DNA from: Caldilineaceae bacterium
Lineage (GTDB): Bacteria; Chloroflexota; Anaerolineae; Caldilineales; Caldilineaceae
Assembly (NCBI GenBank): GCA_011523365.1
Contig: WTGY01000030.1
Location: 1 to 64,000 of the forward strand
Reading direction: 5' to 3'
DNA: 64,000 nt
The notes under the pieces were generated by a model. That model saw only the letters and a list, made by a program, of their open reading frames with translations. It did not search any database and was not told where the DNA came from. This document shows positions 1 through 8,531 of the stretch, in pieces. A program made the translations under genes and the position numbers. Position 1 is the stretch's first letter. The number at the start of each line of letters is the position of its first letter.

Positions 1-51
1 GCGGGGGCGGAGCCCCCGCACAAGGGAGGGCCGAATAGGCCCGACCGCCCA
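1..51 (+). repeat. Hairpin core of dispersed repeat module, copy 1
   Basis: This 51-nt segment is identical to the core at 52871-52921 and differs at one base from the core at 24300-24350. It folds as two hairpins: an 8-bp stem (GCGGGGGC/GCCCCCGC) closed by GGA at 1-19, then GGGCC-GAATA-GGCCC inside a longer GC-rich arm. The window begins exactly at the core, so the roughly 310-bp body seen in the other copies presumably lies to the left. Short direct repeats of the GGTCAG/AGTGGTCAG type follow at 58-90; similar ones follow copy 3. Confidence 0.85.
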
Positions 52-105
52 AAAGTGCAGTGGTCAGAAGTTAGAGGTCAGTGGTCAGAGGCTGCGAGTC
101 CATCC

Positions 106-164
106 TTTTGGGGTGCGTTTTTGCAGTTGGGATGCTGGCATTGATTGGTGAAACGCAGTACAAT
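106..164 (+). promoter_or_regulatory. Putative sigma70 promoter with conserved upstream motif, repeat copy 1
   Basis: TTTTGGGGTGCG begins at 106. A weak -35 (TGGCAT, 136-141), a 17-nt spacer and a good -10 (TACAAT, 159-164) follow. The motif lies 30 nt before the -35, the same spacing as in the modules at 24464 and 53043. Transcription would start near 171, about 110 nt before the first gene of the operon. The -35 is poor, so the call leans on its parallel with the other two copies. Confidence 0.45.
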
Positions 165-282
165 CTTAGCGTGTGTGCGCGCCGGACAGGACGTAGTTGC
201 TGGCGGCGCGGCAGGTTTGAGGGCCGGCTGGAGGGCGTTCGTCCAGCCTCGGAGCAACATTCTCGTTTGCGGAGTATTTCTT

Positions 283-1473
283 ATGCAAATCACCGATCTC
301 AAGTGCGCGATTCTGGGCGGGAGCCCCGTCGTTCGGATTACGACCGATGCCGGCATTGAGGGGTACGGCCAGGCGGAGCATTTCAAACCCTATCTCAGGC
401 CGCACGTGCTCTTTTACCGCGACTACATTTTGGGTCAGGACCCGACGGACGTGGAGCGGGTGATGCTGCGGATTCGGCGGCTGGGGAGTTTCAAGCCGTG
501 GGGCAGCGCGGTCAGCGCGATTGAGATGGCGCTGTGGGATATCGCAGGGAAGGCAGCGAATCTGCCGGTTTACAAGCTGCTTGGCGGGAAGGTGCGGGAC
601 AAGGTGCTCGTCTATAATGGCGCACGCCGCTTCCCCATGGCCGGGCAGGAGCCAGAACACTACGCAGAGAACATGGCGCGTATGGCGGAGTCGCCGGAAG
701 GCTTTGCCATCATCAAACAGGGGATAGGGTACCACAGTCGTATGCCGGATGAGTTGGAGGGTTTCTCTTACGGGGAGCGCCTGGGGGTAAGCCACCAGAC
801 TGAGCGCGGGCTGCTGACGGAGAGGGGATTCAACCATGTTGTGGCGTGCATTGAGGCAATGAAGGAGGTGCTGGGCGACAGGGTGGGGCTGGCGCTGGAC
901 TGCGGGCCCGGTTGGACCGTGCCAGACACTATCCGGCTGGCCAAGGCGGTGGAGGGGATGCACATTATGTGGCTGGAAGATACGATTACCGGCGACTACA
1001 CGCCTTACGTGCTGGCCGAACTTTACCGCGAGCTGACCCGGAGCACGTCGACGCCGATTCACACGGGCGAACAGATTTATCTGCGCCAGCACTTCAAACC
1101 GCTATTTGAAATGCAGGCTGTCAACATCGTGGGGCCGGACCCGGCCGACATCGGCGGTATTGCGGAGCTGAAGTGGGTGACGGAATACGCTGATCTGCAC
1201 GGAATCCTGATGGCGCCCCACGGGACGGGGGACGGGCTGATCGGACTGGCTGCGCTGGTGCAGGTGGCGGCGACGCTGCCGCGCAACTATATTGCGTTCG
1301 AGTATCCGGTGGCGCGACAGGAATGGTGGTATGATATTGTTGACGGGCTGCCGGACCCAATCGTTGAGAACAGCTACATCACCGTGTGGGACAGGCCCGG
1401 TTTGGGTGTCACAATAAACAAGACCGCTGCCAGCAAGCATCTGGCGCCGGACGACAAGGATTTCTTCAACTGA
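283..1473 (+). CDS. Mandelate racemase/muconate lactonizing enzyme family protein (probable sugar-acid dehydratase)
   Basis: A 396-residue enolase-superfamily protein with an N-terminal capping domain and a C-terminal TIM barrel. The expected metal ligands are visible: Asp206 (in LALDCG), Glu232 (in WLEDT) and Glu263 (in HTGEQ). His313 in APHGTGDG is the likely general base, and Lys145 sits where the family's KxK motif lies, although the second Lys is missing. Such enzymes abstract the proton alpha to a carboxylate; dehydration of an acid sugar is the likeliest reaction, but the substrate cannot be read from sequence. The ATG at 283 was chosen because GGAG at 271-274 is well spaced and the family N-terminus (MQITDLK) fits; an upstream GTG at 145 adds residues with no family character. 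First gene of a four-gene operon. Confidence 0.85.
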   Translation: MQITDLKCAILGGSPVVRITTDAGIEGYGQAEHFKPYLRPHVLFYRDYILGQDPTDVERVMLRIRRLGSFKPWGSAVSAIEMALWDIAGKAANLPVYKLLGGKVRDKVLVYNGARRFPMAGQEPEHYAENMARMAESPEGFAIIKQGIGYHSRMPDELEGFSYGERLGVSHQTERGLLTERGFNHVVACIEAMKEVLGDRVGLALDCGPGWTVPDTIRLAKAVEGMHIMWLEDTITGDYTPYVLAELYRELTRSTSTPIHTGEQIYLRQHFKPLFEMQAVNIVGPDPADIGGIAELKWVTEYADLHGILMAPHGTGDGLIGLAALVQVAATLPRNYIAFEYPVARQEWWYDIVDGLPDPIVENSYITVWDRPGLGVTINKTAASKHLAPDDKDFFN

Positions 1474-1491
1474 ATTAAGGAGCGCTGAACA

Positions 1492-2619
1492 ATGTCCAGT
1501 CCTGACATCTATGAGAGCCTGGGAATCCGGCCAATCATCAATGCCGGCGGCCACATGACGATCCTTGGGGGCTCGGTGCTGTCGCCTGAGGTGCGAGAGG
1601 CGATGGAGTCCGCCAACACAGCCTACACGTTGATGGACGACGTGTTTGACGGCGCGGGCAAGGCGATAGCCGACATGCTGGGAACGGGAGGCGGGTTGGT
1701 TACGTCGGGGTGCTATGCGGCGCTGGTGCAGGGTGCGGCCGGCATTCTTGCGGGAACGGATCCGGAGAAGATCCGCCGGTTGCCGGACACGACGGATATG
1801 AAGAACGAGTTTCTGATCCAGAAGCCGACGCGCTACCGGTATGACCGGAGCGTCACGGTGCCGGGCGGAATACTGGTGGAGGTGGGCGACGATGACAGCT
1901 GCTCGCCGCAGCAGTTGCGCGATGCGATCGGTGCGCAGACGGCGGGAATTCTGTATTTCGCGGCCGGGGAACGCTTCCCGAATACGGTCTCACTGCCGGA
2001 CGCGATAGAGATCGCGCATGCGGCGGGCATTCCAATTCTGGTCGACGCGGCGGCGGAGATTTACCCGCTGGAGCGGATGCGGCGGGTGGCGACAAGCGGG
2101 GCCGACCTGGTCTGCTTTGGCGGCAAGTATCTCGGTTCCGGCAATTCGACCGGCATCCTGTGCGGGGACGGGGAGTATGTCAGCAAGGCGCGGCTCAACG
2201 GGTTTACGGGCTTCGAGACGGGCAACAACAGTATCGGTCGGGGTTACAAGGTGGACCGGCAGGAGGTGATCGGTACGACGATCGCGCTTCGCCACTGGTT
2301 GGAGGCCGACCACGAGCAGCGGTTGCAGATCCAGTCCGATCGCATAGCGCAGATTTCTGCCGGTCTGGCCGGAATCCCGGATGTGAGCGCGGAAAACATG
2401 TGGCAGGCGGACGGTGAGGGCCCGTGGATGCGGCTCGACGTCAGTTGGGACGAGGAAGCAAAGGGGCGAACCGCTGAAGAGGTATCGCAAGCGCTCCAAA
2501 ACGGCTCACCGTCGATCTTCTGTCGATCGGACGAGGGAAGCCTGCACTTAGCGGTCCATACCTTGCAAGAGGGAGAGACCGAAATCGTGATGCGCCGCCT
2601 TCAGGAAGAGCTGTCCTGA
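1492..2619 (+). CDS. SelA-like PLP-dependent enzyme (DgaE/selenocysteine synthase-like family)
   Basis: A 375-residue fold-type I PLP enzyme resembling L-seryl-tRNA(Sec) selenium transferase and the D-glucosaminate-6-phosphate ammonia-lyase group. The PLP lysine is probably Lys212 in CFGGKYLGSG, and VDAAAE upstream supplies the ring-binding Asp. There is no sign of a selenocysteine system here, and homologues next to sugar-acid genes usually act on amino or hydroxy sugar acids, so SelA activity itself is unlikely. An AAGGAG site lies 9 nt before the ATG, and the gene starts 18 nt after the dehydratase stop, which implies co-transcription. Confidence 0.8.
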   Translation: MSSPDIYESLGIRPIINAGGHMTILGGSVLSPEVREAMESANTAYTLMDDVFDGAGKAIADMLGTGGGLVTSGCYAALVQGAAGILAGTDPEKIRRLPDTTDMKNEFLIQKPTRYRYDRSVTVPGGILVEVGDDDSCSPQQLRDAIGAQTAGILYFAAGERFPNTVSLPDAIEIAHAAGIPILVDAAAEIYPLERMRRVATSGADLVCFGGKYLGSGNSTGILCGDGEYVSKARLNGFTGFETGNNSIGRGYKVDRQEVIGTTIALRHWLEADHEQRLQIQSDRIAQISAGLAGIPDVSAENMWQADGEGPWMRLDVSWDEEAKGRTAEEVSQALQNGSPSIFCRSDEGSLHLAVHTLQEGETEIVMRRLQEELS

Positions 2620-2645
2620 GGCCATTTATTTCCAGGAAATCAACC

Positions 2646-3818
2646 ATGTCCGATTCCGGCCCTGGCCGCCATTTTCTTCAGATACCAGGCCCGACCAATC
2701 TGCCCGAGCGCGTCAAGCGCGCGCTCTCGCGCCCTACGATAGACCATCGCGGGCCTGATTGCGCCAAGATGACTCTCAGCATCCTGGAACGGCTGAAAGA
2801 GGTTTTCCAGACGGATGGACCGGTGATCATCTATCCCTCATCCGGCAGCGGAGCGTGGGAGGCTGCGCTGGTGAATACGCTCTCTCCCGGGGACAGGGTC
2901 CTGTTCGGATCCAACGGTCAGTTTTCCTCCACCTGGCAGAATGTGGCGGCTGGGGTGGGAATGACCGTAGAGGAGCTGCAGGGCGATTGGCGCTGCCCAA
3001 TCGATCTGGCGGCGCTCGAGAACCGCCTCGCCGAAGACCGCGGGCGCGAAATCCGTGCGCTGGCACTTGTCCACAACGAGACGTCCACCGGCGTCGTCAA
3101 CGACGTGGCGGGCGCACGCGCCGCGCTGGACCGTACCGGTCACGACGCGCTTTTAATGGTCGACGTAATCTCTTCGTTGGGTGCAATCGACTATAAGCAC
3201 GATGAATGGGGCGTGGACGTGACCATCGCCGGTTCCCAGAAAGGGCTGATGATACCGCCCGGTCTCGGCTTCAACGCGCCCAGCCAGAAGGCGTTGGAGG
3301 CATCAAATTCTGCAGGGCAGGCCCGCTCCTACTGGGACTGGGGCCGAATCCTGGAGTTCAACCGCGACGGCTTTTACCCGTACACCCCGGCCACCAATCT
3401 ACTGTTCGCCCTCGATGAGGCCTTGTCGATGCTGCTTGAGGAAGGGCTGGCGGACGTTTTCGCCCGGCACGCCCGCCTGGCGGAAGCGACGCGGCGGGCC
3501 GTGCGCGGTTGGGGGCTGGATATCTACTGCCGGGACCCCAAAGCCTATTCGAACGCCCTCACAGCCGTTTCAATGCCGGCAGGCTTCAACGCCGACCTAC
3601 TTCGCCAGGTGATCCTCGAACGGTTCGACATGTCTCTCGGCACCGGCCTGGGACAGCTGAAAGGAAAGGCCTTTCGCATCGGCCATCTGGGTGATCTGAA
3701 TGAGCTGACATTGGCCGGCACACTCTGCGGAGTCGAGATGGGGCTGGCGGCCTGCGATGTACCCCATCTCAGCGGCGGCGTCAAAGAGGCGCTGGCATTC
3801 CTGGCGAAGGACCCGTAA
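2646..3818 (+). CDS. Class V aminotransferase, alanine/serine/aspartate:glyoxylate type
   Basis: A 390-residue class V aminotransferase close to the alanine-glyoxylate, serine-glyoxylate and BhcA (aspartate:glyoxylate) group. The N-terminal IPGPTNLP motif, the SSGSGAWEA loop, VDVISSLGA and the PLP lysine Lys199 in GSQKGLM are all present. It should transfer an amino group to glyoxylate to give glycine; the amino donor cannot be decided. It starts 26 nt after the SelA-like gene and is followed 18 nt later by a glycolate-oxidase-like gene, which would make the glyoxylate it uses. Length is normal for the family. Confidence 0.85.
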   Translation: MSDSGPGRHFLQIPGPTNLPERVKRALSRPTIDHRGPDCAKMTLSILERLKEVFQTDGPVIIYPSSGSGAWEAALVNTLSPGDRVLFGSNGQFSSTWQNVAAGVGMTVEELQGDWRCPIDLAALENRLAEDRGREIRALALVHNETSTGVVNDVAGARAALDRTGHDALLMVDVISSLGAIDYKHDEWGVDVTIAGSQKGLMIPPGLGFNAPSQKALEASNSAGQARSYWDWGRILEFNRDGFYPYTPATNLLFALDEALSMLLEEGLADVFARHARLAEATRRAVRGWGLDIYCRDPKAYSNALTAVSMPAGFNADLLRQVILERFDMSLGTGLGQLKGKAFRIGHLGDLNELTLAGTLCGVEMGLAACDVPHLSGGVKEALAFLAKDP

Positions 3819-3836
3819 CGCATCTTCCCTCTTACG

Positions 3837-6824
3837 ATGCCCCAACAAGACAGTCAGGTAACGAGCCAAGTTGACGTCCAGAGACTTGCTGGCAGTTTGC
3901 GCGCGGCGGTTGCCGGTGAGGTCCACTTTGACGGCGCCAGCCGGGCGATGCACGCGACGGACGCGAGCGTCTACCAGATTGTTCCCCTGGGCGTGGTGAC
4001 GCCGCGGAGCCGAGAGGACGTAGTGGAGGTGGTGCGGATTTGCCGGCAGCACGGCGTCTCGATCACGGCGCGCGGGGGTGGGACCTCGCAGGCCGGACAG
4101 GCGATAGGGGCGGGCCTGTCGCTGGATTTCTCGCGCTACATGAACCGTGTGCTTGACCTGGACACGGCGGGCGCGACGGTCACGGTCGAGCCCGGTATCG
4201 TGCTGGATGAACTGAATGCGCTGCTCAAGCCGCATGGACTGCACCTTCCCCTAGACCTTTCGACTTCAAACCGGGCCACGATAGGCGGGATGATCGCCAA
4301 TAACTCGGCGGGTACGCGCTCGATCATATACGGCAAAACGATTGACTACGTTGAAGCGGTCGACGTCGTTTTCTGTGACGGCAGCAGGGCGAGGCTGGGC
4401 CGGGTTTCGGAGGAGGAGCTGCGTTCGAAGCTGGGGCAACAGGACCTGGAGGGCGCTGCCTACAGGACTGTGCAGCGGCTGGGGAGCGAACTGGAGTCGG
4501 AGATCCGGCAGAGGTATCCGCGTTTACTGCGCAGAGTGGGCGGGTACAATCTGGACGAGTTCACGCCTGTGGAAGAGGATGGGAGGCCCCGAGAAGCGTT
4601 CAATCTGGCGCGGATTCTGGTCGGCTCCGAAGGTACGCTGGCCCTGACGGTGTCGGCAAAGATGCGGCTGGTACCGTTGCCACCGCGCCGCGCCCTGTGC
4701 AGCGTGGAGTTTGCCGATTTGCTGGAGGCGATGCGGGCTACGCCGGTAATCCTGGAACACGGTCCGTCGGCGGTGGAGTTGATAGACCGTTTCATGCTGG
4801 ACAAGACGCGCGGCCGGATTGAGTACGCGCCCTTGCGGGGGTTCATCCAGGGCGACCCCGGGGCGGTGTTGCTGGTTGAGTTTTTCGGCGAGTCGGGCGA
4901 AGAGCTGGAGGAGAAGGTCGGGGGTCTGGAGGAAGACCTGGAAGCGCACGGGCTGGGTGACACCATTTGTCGGGCAATAGAGGTTGCGGAGCAGGCACGC
5001 ATCTGGGAACTGCGCCGCGCCGCGCTAGGGCTGACGATGTCGGAGACGGGGGACGCCAAGGCGATCTCGTTCGTCGAGGATACGGCGGTGCCGCCTGAAC
5101 GCCTGCACGACTATATCGAGAACTTTCAGAGGATTCTGGCGAAGTACGATACGCAGGCCGGCTTCTATGCGCATGCATCGGTTGGGCTGCTACACATTCG
5201 TCCGGTCATCAACCTGAAGAGCGCGCAGGGTGTGCAGCGCTTCGAGGCGATCGCGGGGGAGGTGGCCGACCTGGTGCTGGAGTACGGGGGCGCGCTTTCG
5301 GGCGAGCACGGCGACGGGCTGGTGCGGGCACCGTTTCAGGAGAAGATGTTCGGCCCGGTGCTCTACAACGCTTTCTGCGAGGTCAAGTCTGCGTTCGACC
5401 CGGGCAATTTGCTCAATCCCGGCAAGATCGTCCACGCGCCTGCGTTAACGTCGAACCTGCGCTTTGAACCGGCTGTCGGGCAGGCGGACGTCTGGGAGCA
5501 GGACAGCAGTGACGGGACCTCGCCCGACGCAGACCGGGCCAATTCCAGAGAGCGTGACGGCGGGCAGGAGTACGCCTCCGGGTTCGACTTTTCCGATTTT
5601 GGCGGATTGTTGCGGGCGACGGAACAGTGCACGGGGGTGGGAGCCTGCCGCAAGACGCTCACGGGCACGATGTGCCCTTCCTACATGGCTACGCGCAATG
5701 AGATTGACAGCACGCGGGGCCGTGCCAACGCCCTGCGTCTGGCGCTTTCCGGGGGCCTGGAGGCGACCGGTTTCGGTGACGAAGAGCTGCTGCCGGTCCT
5801 CGATCTGTGCCTGGAATGCAAGGCGTGTAAACGGGAGTGCCCCACCGGCGTGGACATGGCGCGCCTCAAGAGTGAATTTCTGCACCAGTATCACTCGCGC
5901 CACGGGGCGCCGCTCAAGGATCGGGTGCTGTCGAGGGCCGACCGCATTGCGCGTTGGGGGAGCCGGCTGGCGCCGCTTTCGAACTGGCTGGCCGGGTCGG
6001 GCCCGGTTCGACGGGTAAACGAGGCCTTGTTTGGGCTGGACCGACGGCGGCCCTTGCCTGCGTTCAGCGGTCGACCGTTCACGCAAAGCTGGCGGGGCGG
6101 CAGGGCTGACGGCCCGTCTGCCGAGGCGAAGGTGGCGCTGTTCGCGGACACGTTCAACAATTTCTATGAACCGGAACAGCTGGCTGACGCGGTTACCGTG
6201 CTTGAGCGCTGCGGGGCTGAGGTTAGGGTGGCGCCACAGGTCTGCTGCGGCCGGCCGCTGATATCGAAGGGTTTTCTGGATGCGGCTGCGCGGCAGGCCG
6301 CGGCGACAACTTCAGCCCTCCTGCCGCTGGCTGAAGACGGCGTTCCGATTCTTTTTTGTGAACCGAGCTGCTATTCGGCGGTGCAGGACGATCATCCGCG
6401 GTTGCTGCGGGGGGCAGCGCAGGAGGACGCAGGCAAGGTGGCGGCGGCGTGTCAGCTGGTTGAGGAGTGGGCCGGTCCGCGCATGGAGGGGACGAAGGCG
6501 GGCCCATCCAAGGTGCTTGTTCACGGGCATTGCCACCAGAAGGCTCTTGTGGGCATACAACCCCTGCAGCGGCTGCTTGGGGCCATACCCGATTGCGACG
6601 TGACCGTTCTGGACAGCGGCTGCTGCGGGCTGGCAGGGCTGTTTGGATACGAGCACTACGATGTTTCGAAGTCGATCGGGGAACGCCGATTGCTGCCGGC
6701 GGCCCGCGACCTGGGGGAGAACGAGGCGCTGGTCAGCCCCGGATTCTCTTGCCGCCAGCAGATCAAGCATTTTACGGGGGTACAGTCGCAGTCGGCGGTA
6801 TCGTTGCTGGCGGCTTTGCTTTGA
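3837..6824 (+). CDS. FAD-linked oxidase fused to Fe-S/CCG subunit (glycolate or D-lactate dehydrogenase, GlcD-GlcF type)
   Basis: A 995-residue fusion. Residues of about 55-200 form a PCMH-type FAD domain (ARGGGTSQAGQ, NNSAGTRS) and about 260-535 the FAD-oxidase C domain, including the GEHGDG motif. Two 4Fe-4S clusters are bound by cysteines near 596-612 and 656-667 (CLECKACKRECPTG), and two CCG domains follow near 802 (VCCGRP) and 928 (GCCGLAG). In many bacteria these are separate GlcD and GlcF subunits; the fusion is also seen in Dld/YdiJ-like enzymes. It should oxidise a 2-hydroxy acid at the membrane and pass electrons to the quinone pool. The adjacent glyoxylate aminotransferase favours glycolate. 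No strong ribosome site precedes the ATG, so translation may be coupled. Confidence 0.85.
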   Translation: MPQQDSQVTSQVDVQRLAGSLRAAVAGEVHFDGASRAMHATDASVYQIVPLGVVTPRSREDVVEVVRICRQHGVSITARGGGTSQAGQAIGAGLSLDFSRYMNRVLDLDTAGATVTVEPGIVLDELNALLKPHGLHLPLDLSTSNRATIGGMIANNSAGTRSIIYGKTIDYVEAVDVVFCDGSRARLGRVSEEELRSKLGQQDLEGAAYRTVQRLGSELESEIRQRYPRLLRRVGGYNLDEFTPVEEDGRPREAFNLARILVGSEGTLALTVSAKMRLVPLPPRRALCSVEFADLLEAMRATPVILEHGPSAVELIDRFMLDKTRGRIEYAPLRGFIQGDPGAVLLVEFFGESGEELEEKVGGLEEDLEAHGLGDTICRAIEVAEQARIWELRRAALGLTMSETGDAKAISFVEDTAVPPERLHDYIENFQRILAKYDTQAGFYAHASVGLLHIRPVINLKSAQGVQRFEAIAGEVADLVLEYGGALSGEHGDGLVRAPFQEKMFGPVLYNAFCEVKSAFDPGNLLNPGKIVHAPALTSNLRFEPAVGQADVWEQDSSDGTSPDADRANSRERDGGQEYASGFDFSDFGGLLRATEQCTGVGACRKTLTGTMCPSYMATRNEIDSTRGRANALRLALSGGLEATGFGDEELLPVLDLCLECKACKRECPTGVDMARLKSEFLHQYHSRHGAPLKDRVLSRADRIARWGSRLAPLSNWLAGSGPVRRVNEALFGLDRRRPLPAFSGRPFTQSWRGGRADGPSAEAKVALFADTFNNFYEPEQLADAVTVLERCGAEVRVAPQVCCGRPLISKGFLDAAARQAAATTSALLPLAEDGVPILFCEPSCYSAVQDDHPRLLRGAAQEDAGKVAAACQLVEEWAGPRMEGTKAGPSKVLVHGHCHQKALVGIQPLQRLLGAIPDCDVTVLDSGCCGLAGLFGYEHYDVSKSIGERRLLPAARDLGENEALVSPGFSCRQQIKHFTGVQSQSAVSLLAALL

Positions 6825-7197
6825 CGAGTGTCGGGCCGCGTAACAGGCGCATTTTCACCTGCGGCAGATGCCTGCTGGCCGGCAAGAGGGCTGAATGGGG
6901 ACAGTGGAGAAGCGATGGTGGGGCGGCAGATTCCGACAGTCGGAGGGGATCGACGTGCAGGAACATGCTGGCCGGATAATAGTGGATCTGTGCGCGTGTA
7001 GTATACTATCGACTATTGGAGCGGCCGCCTTTTATCGTTGAATTCGCCTACCCCAACTCACTGCCCAGAACAGAAGGAAGCCTTTGAAACTCAGGTCATT
7101 TCTCCCTCTGAAGACTCGGCGCGGCCTTCGCCCTGGTGAAACGGCTGCGGCCGAGAGACAAGACCCTATCCACCCACAATCCCCCTTTGGAACAAGA
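6825..7197. other. Intergenic region, no gene seen
   Basis: The 373 bases between the oxidase and the DUF3048 lipoprotein contain no convincing coding frame. A TATACT hexamer at 7002-7007, inside the palindrome TAGTATACTA, could be a -10 element for the lipoprotein gene, but no matching -35 stands 16-18 nt upstream. A reading frame continues upstream of the lipoprotein ATG to about 7084, but it would place a charged stretch before the signal peptide and is not favoured. Confidence 0.4.
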
Positions 7198-8412
7198 ATG
7201 AATCTGAAAGACGTGGCAATCGCCCTGCTTCTCCTGCTATCCCTTTCGGCCTGCGTTGGGGGTGAAGGGGGAGGGACGCCAACGCCGACAAAGACGCCGG
7301 AGCCGGCTGCAATGGAGCAGGCCGCCGATACTGCAACGCCTCCTCCGGCCAGCGCTGCAGGGAGTACAGGCGCCAGTGCGGAGAGCGTGCAGGCAACCGC
7401 TACGCCGGTACCGGGGGGCGTGGCGCGCTACACAGGACTGCCCCTGGCCGATCCGACTTTGCTGCAGGAGACACCGATACTCGTCTGCCTCAACAATGAC
7501 GTTGACAGCCGTGCGGCCCATTACGGGCTTAACGAGGCGGACGTGACCTACGAGTATATCGTCGACGGTTTCCATCTGACCCGGCTGACCAGCATGTTTC
7601 AGAGCATCCCAGCCAAGGAGATTGGGCCGGTGCGCAGCGCACGGTGGCCCAATATCCATACCACGTACATGTTCGACGGCATTCTGGCTTGCTCCGGCGG
7701 CAGCGACGGTATCCGCTATCTCCTGAAGAACGAGGTCGGGTTCCCCTATCTGGACGCGGATTCGGAAGACCCGGAAAGCTTGACCTATTTCTACAGCGTG
7801 GGCAGCAACTATCGCACGCGCTTGCGTACGAGCGTCGACAGAGTGCGCCGGTGGATGATCGACATGGCGAGGACTTGCGACGTGTCGCCGCTGCTGCCCT
7901 ACTGCCTTGAGATTTTCAGTCCGTGGCTGGAAGGGCAGAAGAACAGTCCGCGGCCGGTGGAGAGAGCGAGCTTTTCCTTCAGTGGGACGCCACGGGAGTT
8001 TTGGGCCGGTGAGGCGACGATCGTTCGTATTCCTTACCCTGAGAATAACGGTGTCGAGTGGCGCTACGATGCGTCGAGCGGCCGGTACCTGCGTTACCAG
8101 AGCGGTGCAGTGCACATGGACCAGGCCACGGGGCAGCAGATCAGCAGCGACAATGTGATCGTCGTCTTTGCGGAACACGAACTGACCAACATCGTTGAGG
8201 ACAGTCTGGGTACGCTCAGTGTGAAGATCAATCTCTACGGGTTCGGGGATCTGCGCGTATTTCGGGACGGCAAGGTCTACGAAGGTACCTGGCGCGCTAA
8301 CGACCAGAGCCCGCCGCGCTGGCTCGGTCCAGGCGAGCAGCCGATAACTCTGAAGCCGGGCCGTACGTGGATACAGGTCGTGCGCACGAGCGACAGAATC
8401 AGCTACCAGTAG
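7198..8412 (+). CDS. DUF3048 (YerB-like) domain lipoprotein
   Basis: A 404-residue secreted lipoprotein. The ATG at 7198 begins a classic signal peptide (MNLKDVAIALLLLLSLSAC) with Cys19 as the lipidated residue. A Thr/Pro/Ala-rich linker of about 60 residues follows, then the DUF3048 N domain (YTGLPLADP, GPVRSARWPN, ACSGGSDGIRYL) and C domain (NVIVVF, GPGEQPITLKPGRTWIQVV). The family's function is unknown; in firmicutes it is called YerB. It probably sits on the outer face of the cytoplasmic membrane. The stop lies 119 nt before the pyruvate kinase start. Confidence 0.85.
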   Translation: MNLKDVAIALLLLLSLSACVGGEGGGTPTPTKTPEPAAMEQAADTATPPPASAAGSTGASAESVQATATPVPGGVARYTGLPLADPTLLQETPILVCLNNDVDSRAAHYGLNEADVTYEYIVDGFHLTRLTSMFQSIPAKEIGPVRSARWPNIHTTYMFDGILACSGGSDGIRYLLKNEVGFPYLDADSEDPESLTYFYSVGSNYRTRLRTSVDRVRRWMIDMARTCDVSPLLPYCLEIFSPWLEGQKNSPRPVERASFSFSGTPREFWAGEATIVRIPYPENNGVEWRYDASSGRYLRYQSGAVHMDQATGQQISSDNVIVVFAEHELTNIVEDSLGTLSVKINLYGFGDLRVFRDGKVYEGTWRANDQSPPRWLGPGEQPITLKPGRTWIQVVRTSDRISYQ

Positions 8413-8531
8413 TGAAGAGAGTTGTAACGGATCCGCCGCCGGCTGTCGAGGGGGCGGCGGAAGACAGCAGCCTAGAGTCCCCTGGGTTTGTAGGTCGTCA
8501 GCAACCGGCCACCAGCGACTGGAGTTCGCGC

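Noticed and set aside
166-1092. A 308-codon minus-strand frame opposite the first dehydratase gene
   Set aside because: Antisense to an enolase-superfamily gene with intact catalytic residues; no independent evidence.
8367-8531. Upstream extension of pyruvate kinase
   Set aside because: It overlaps the end of the DUF3048 gene, has no kinase-like sequence and is excluded by the well-placed GGAG before the ATG at 8532.
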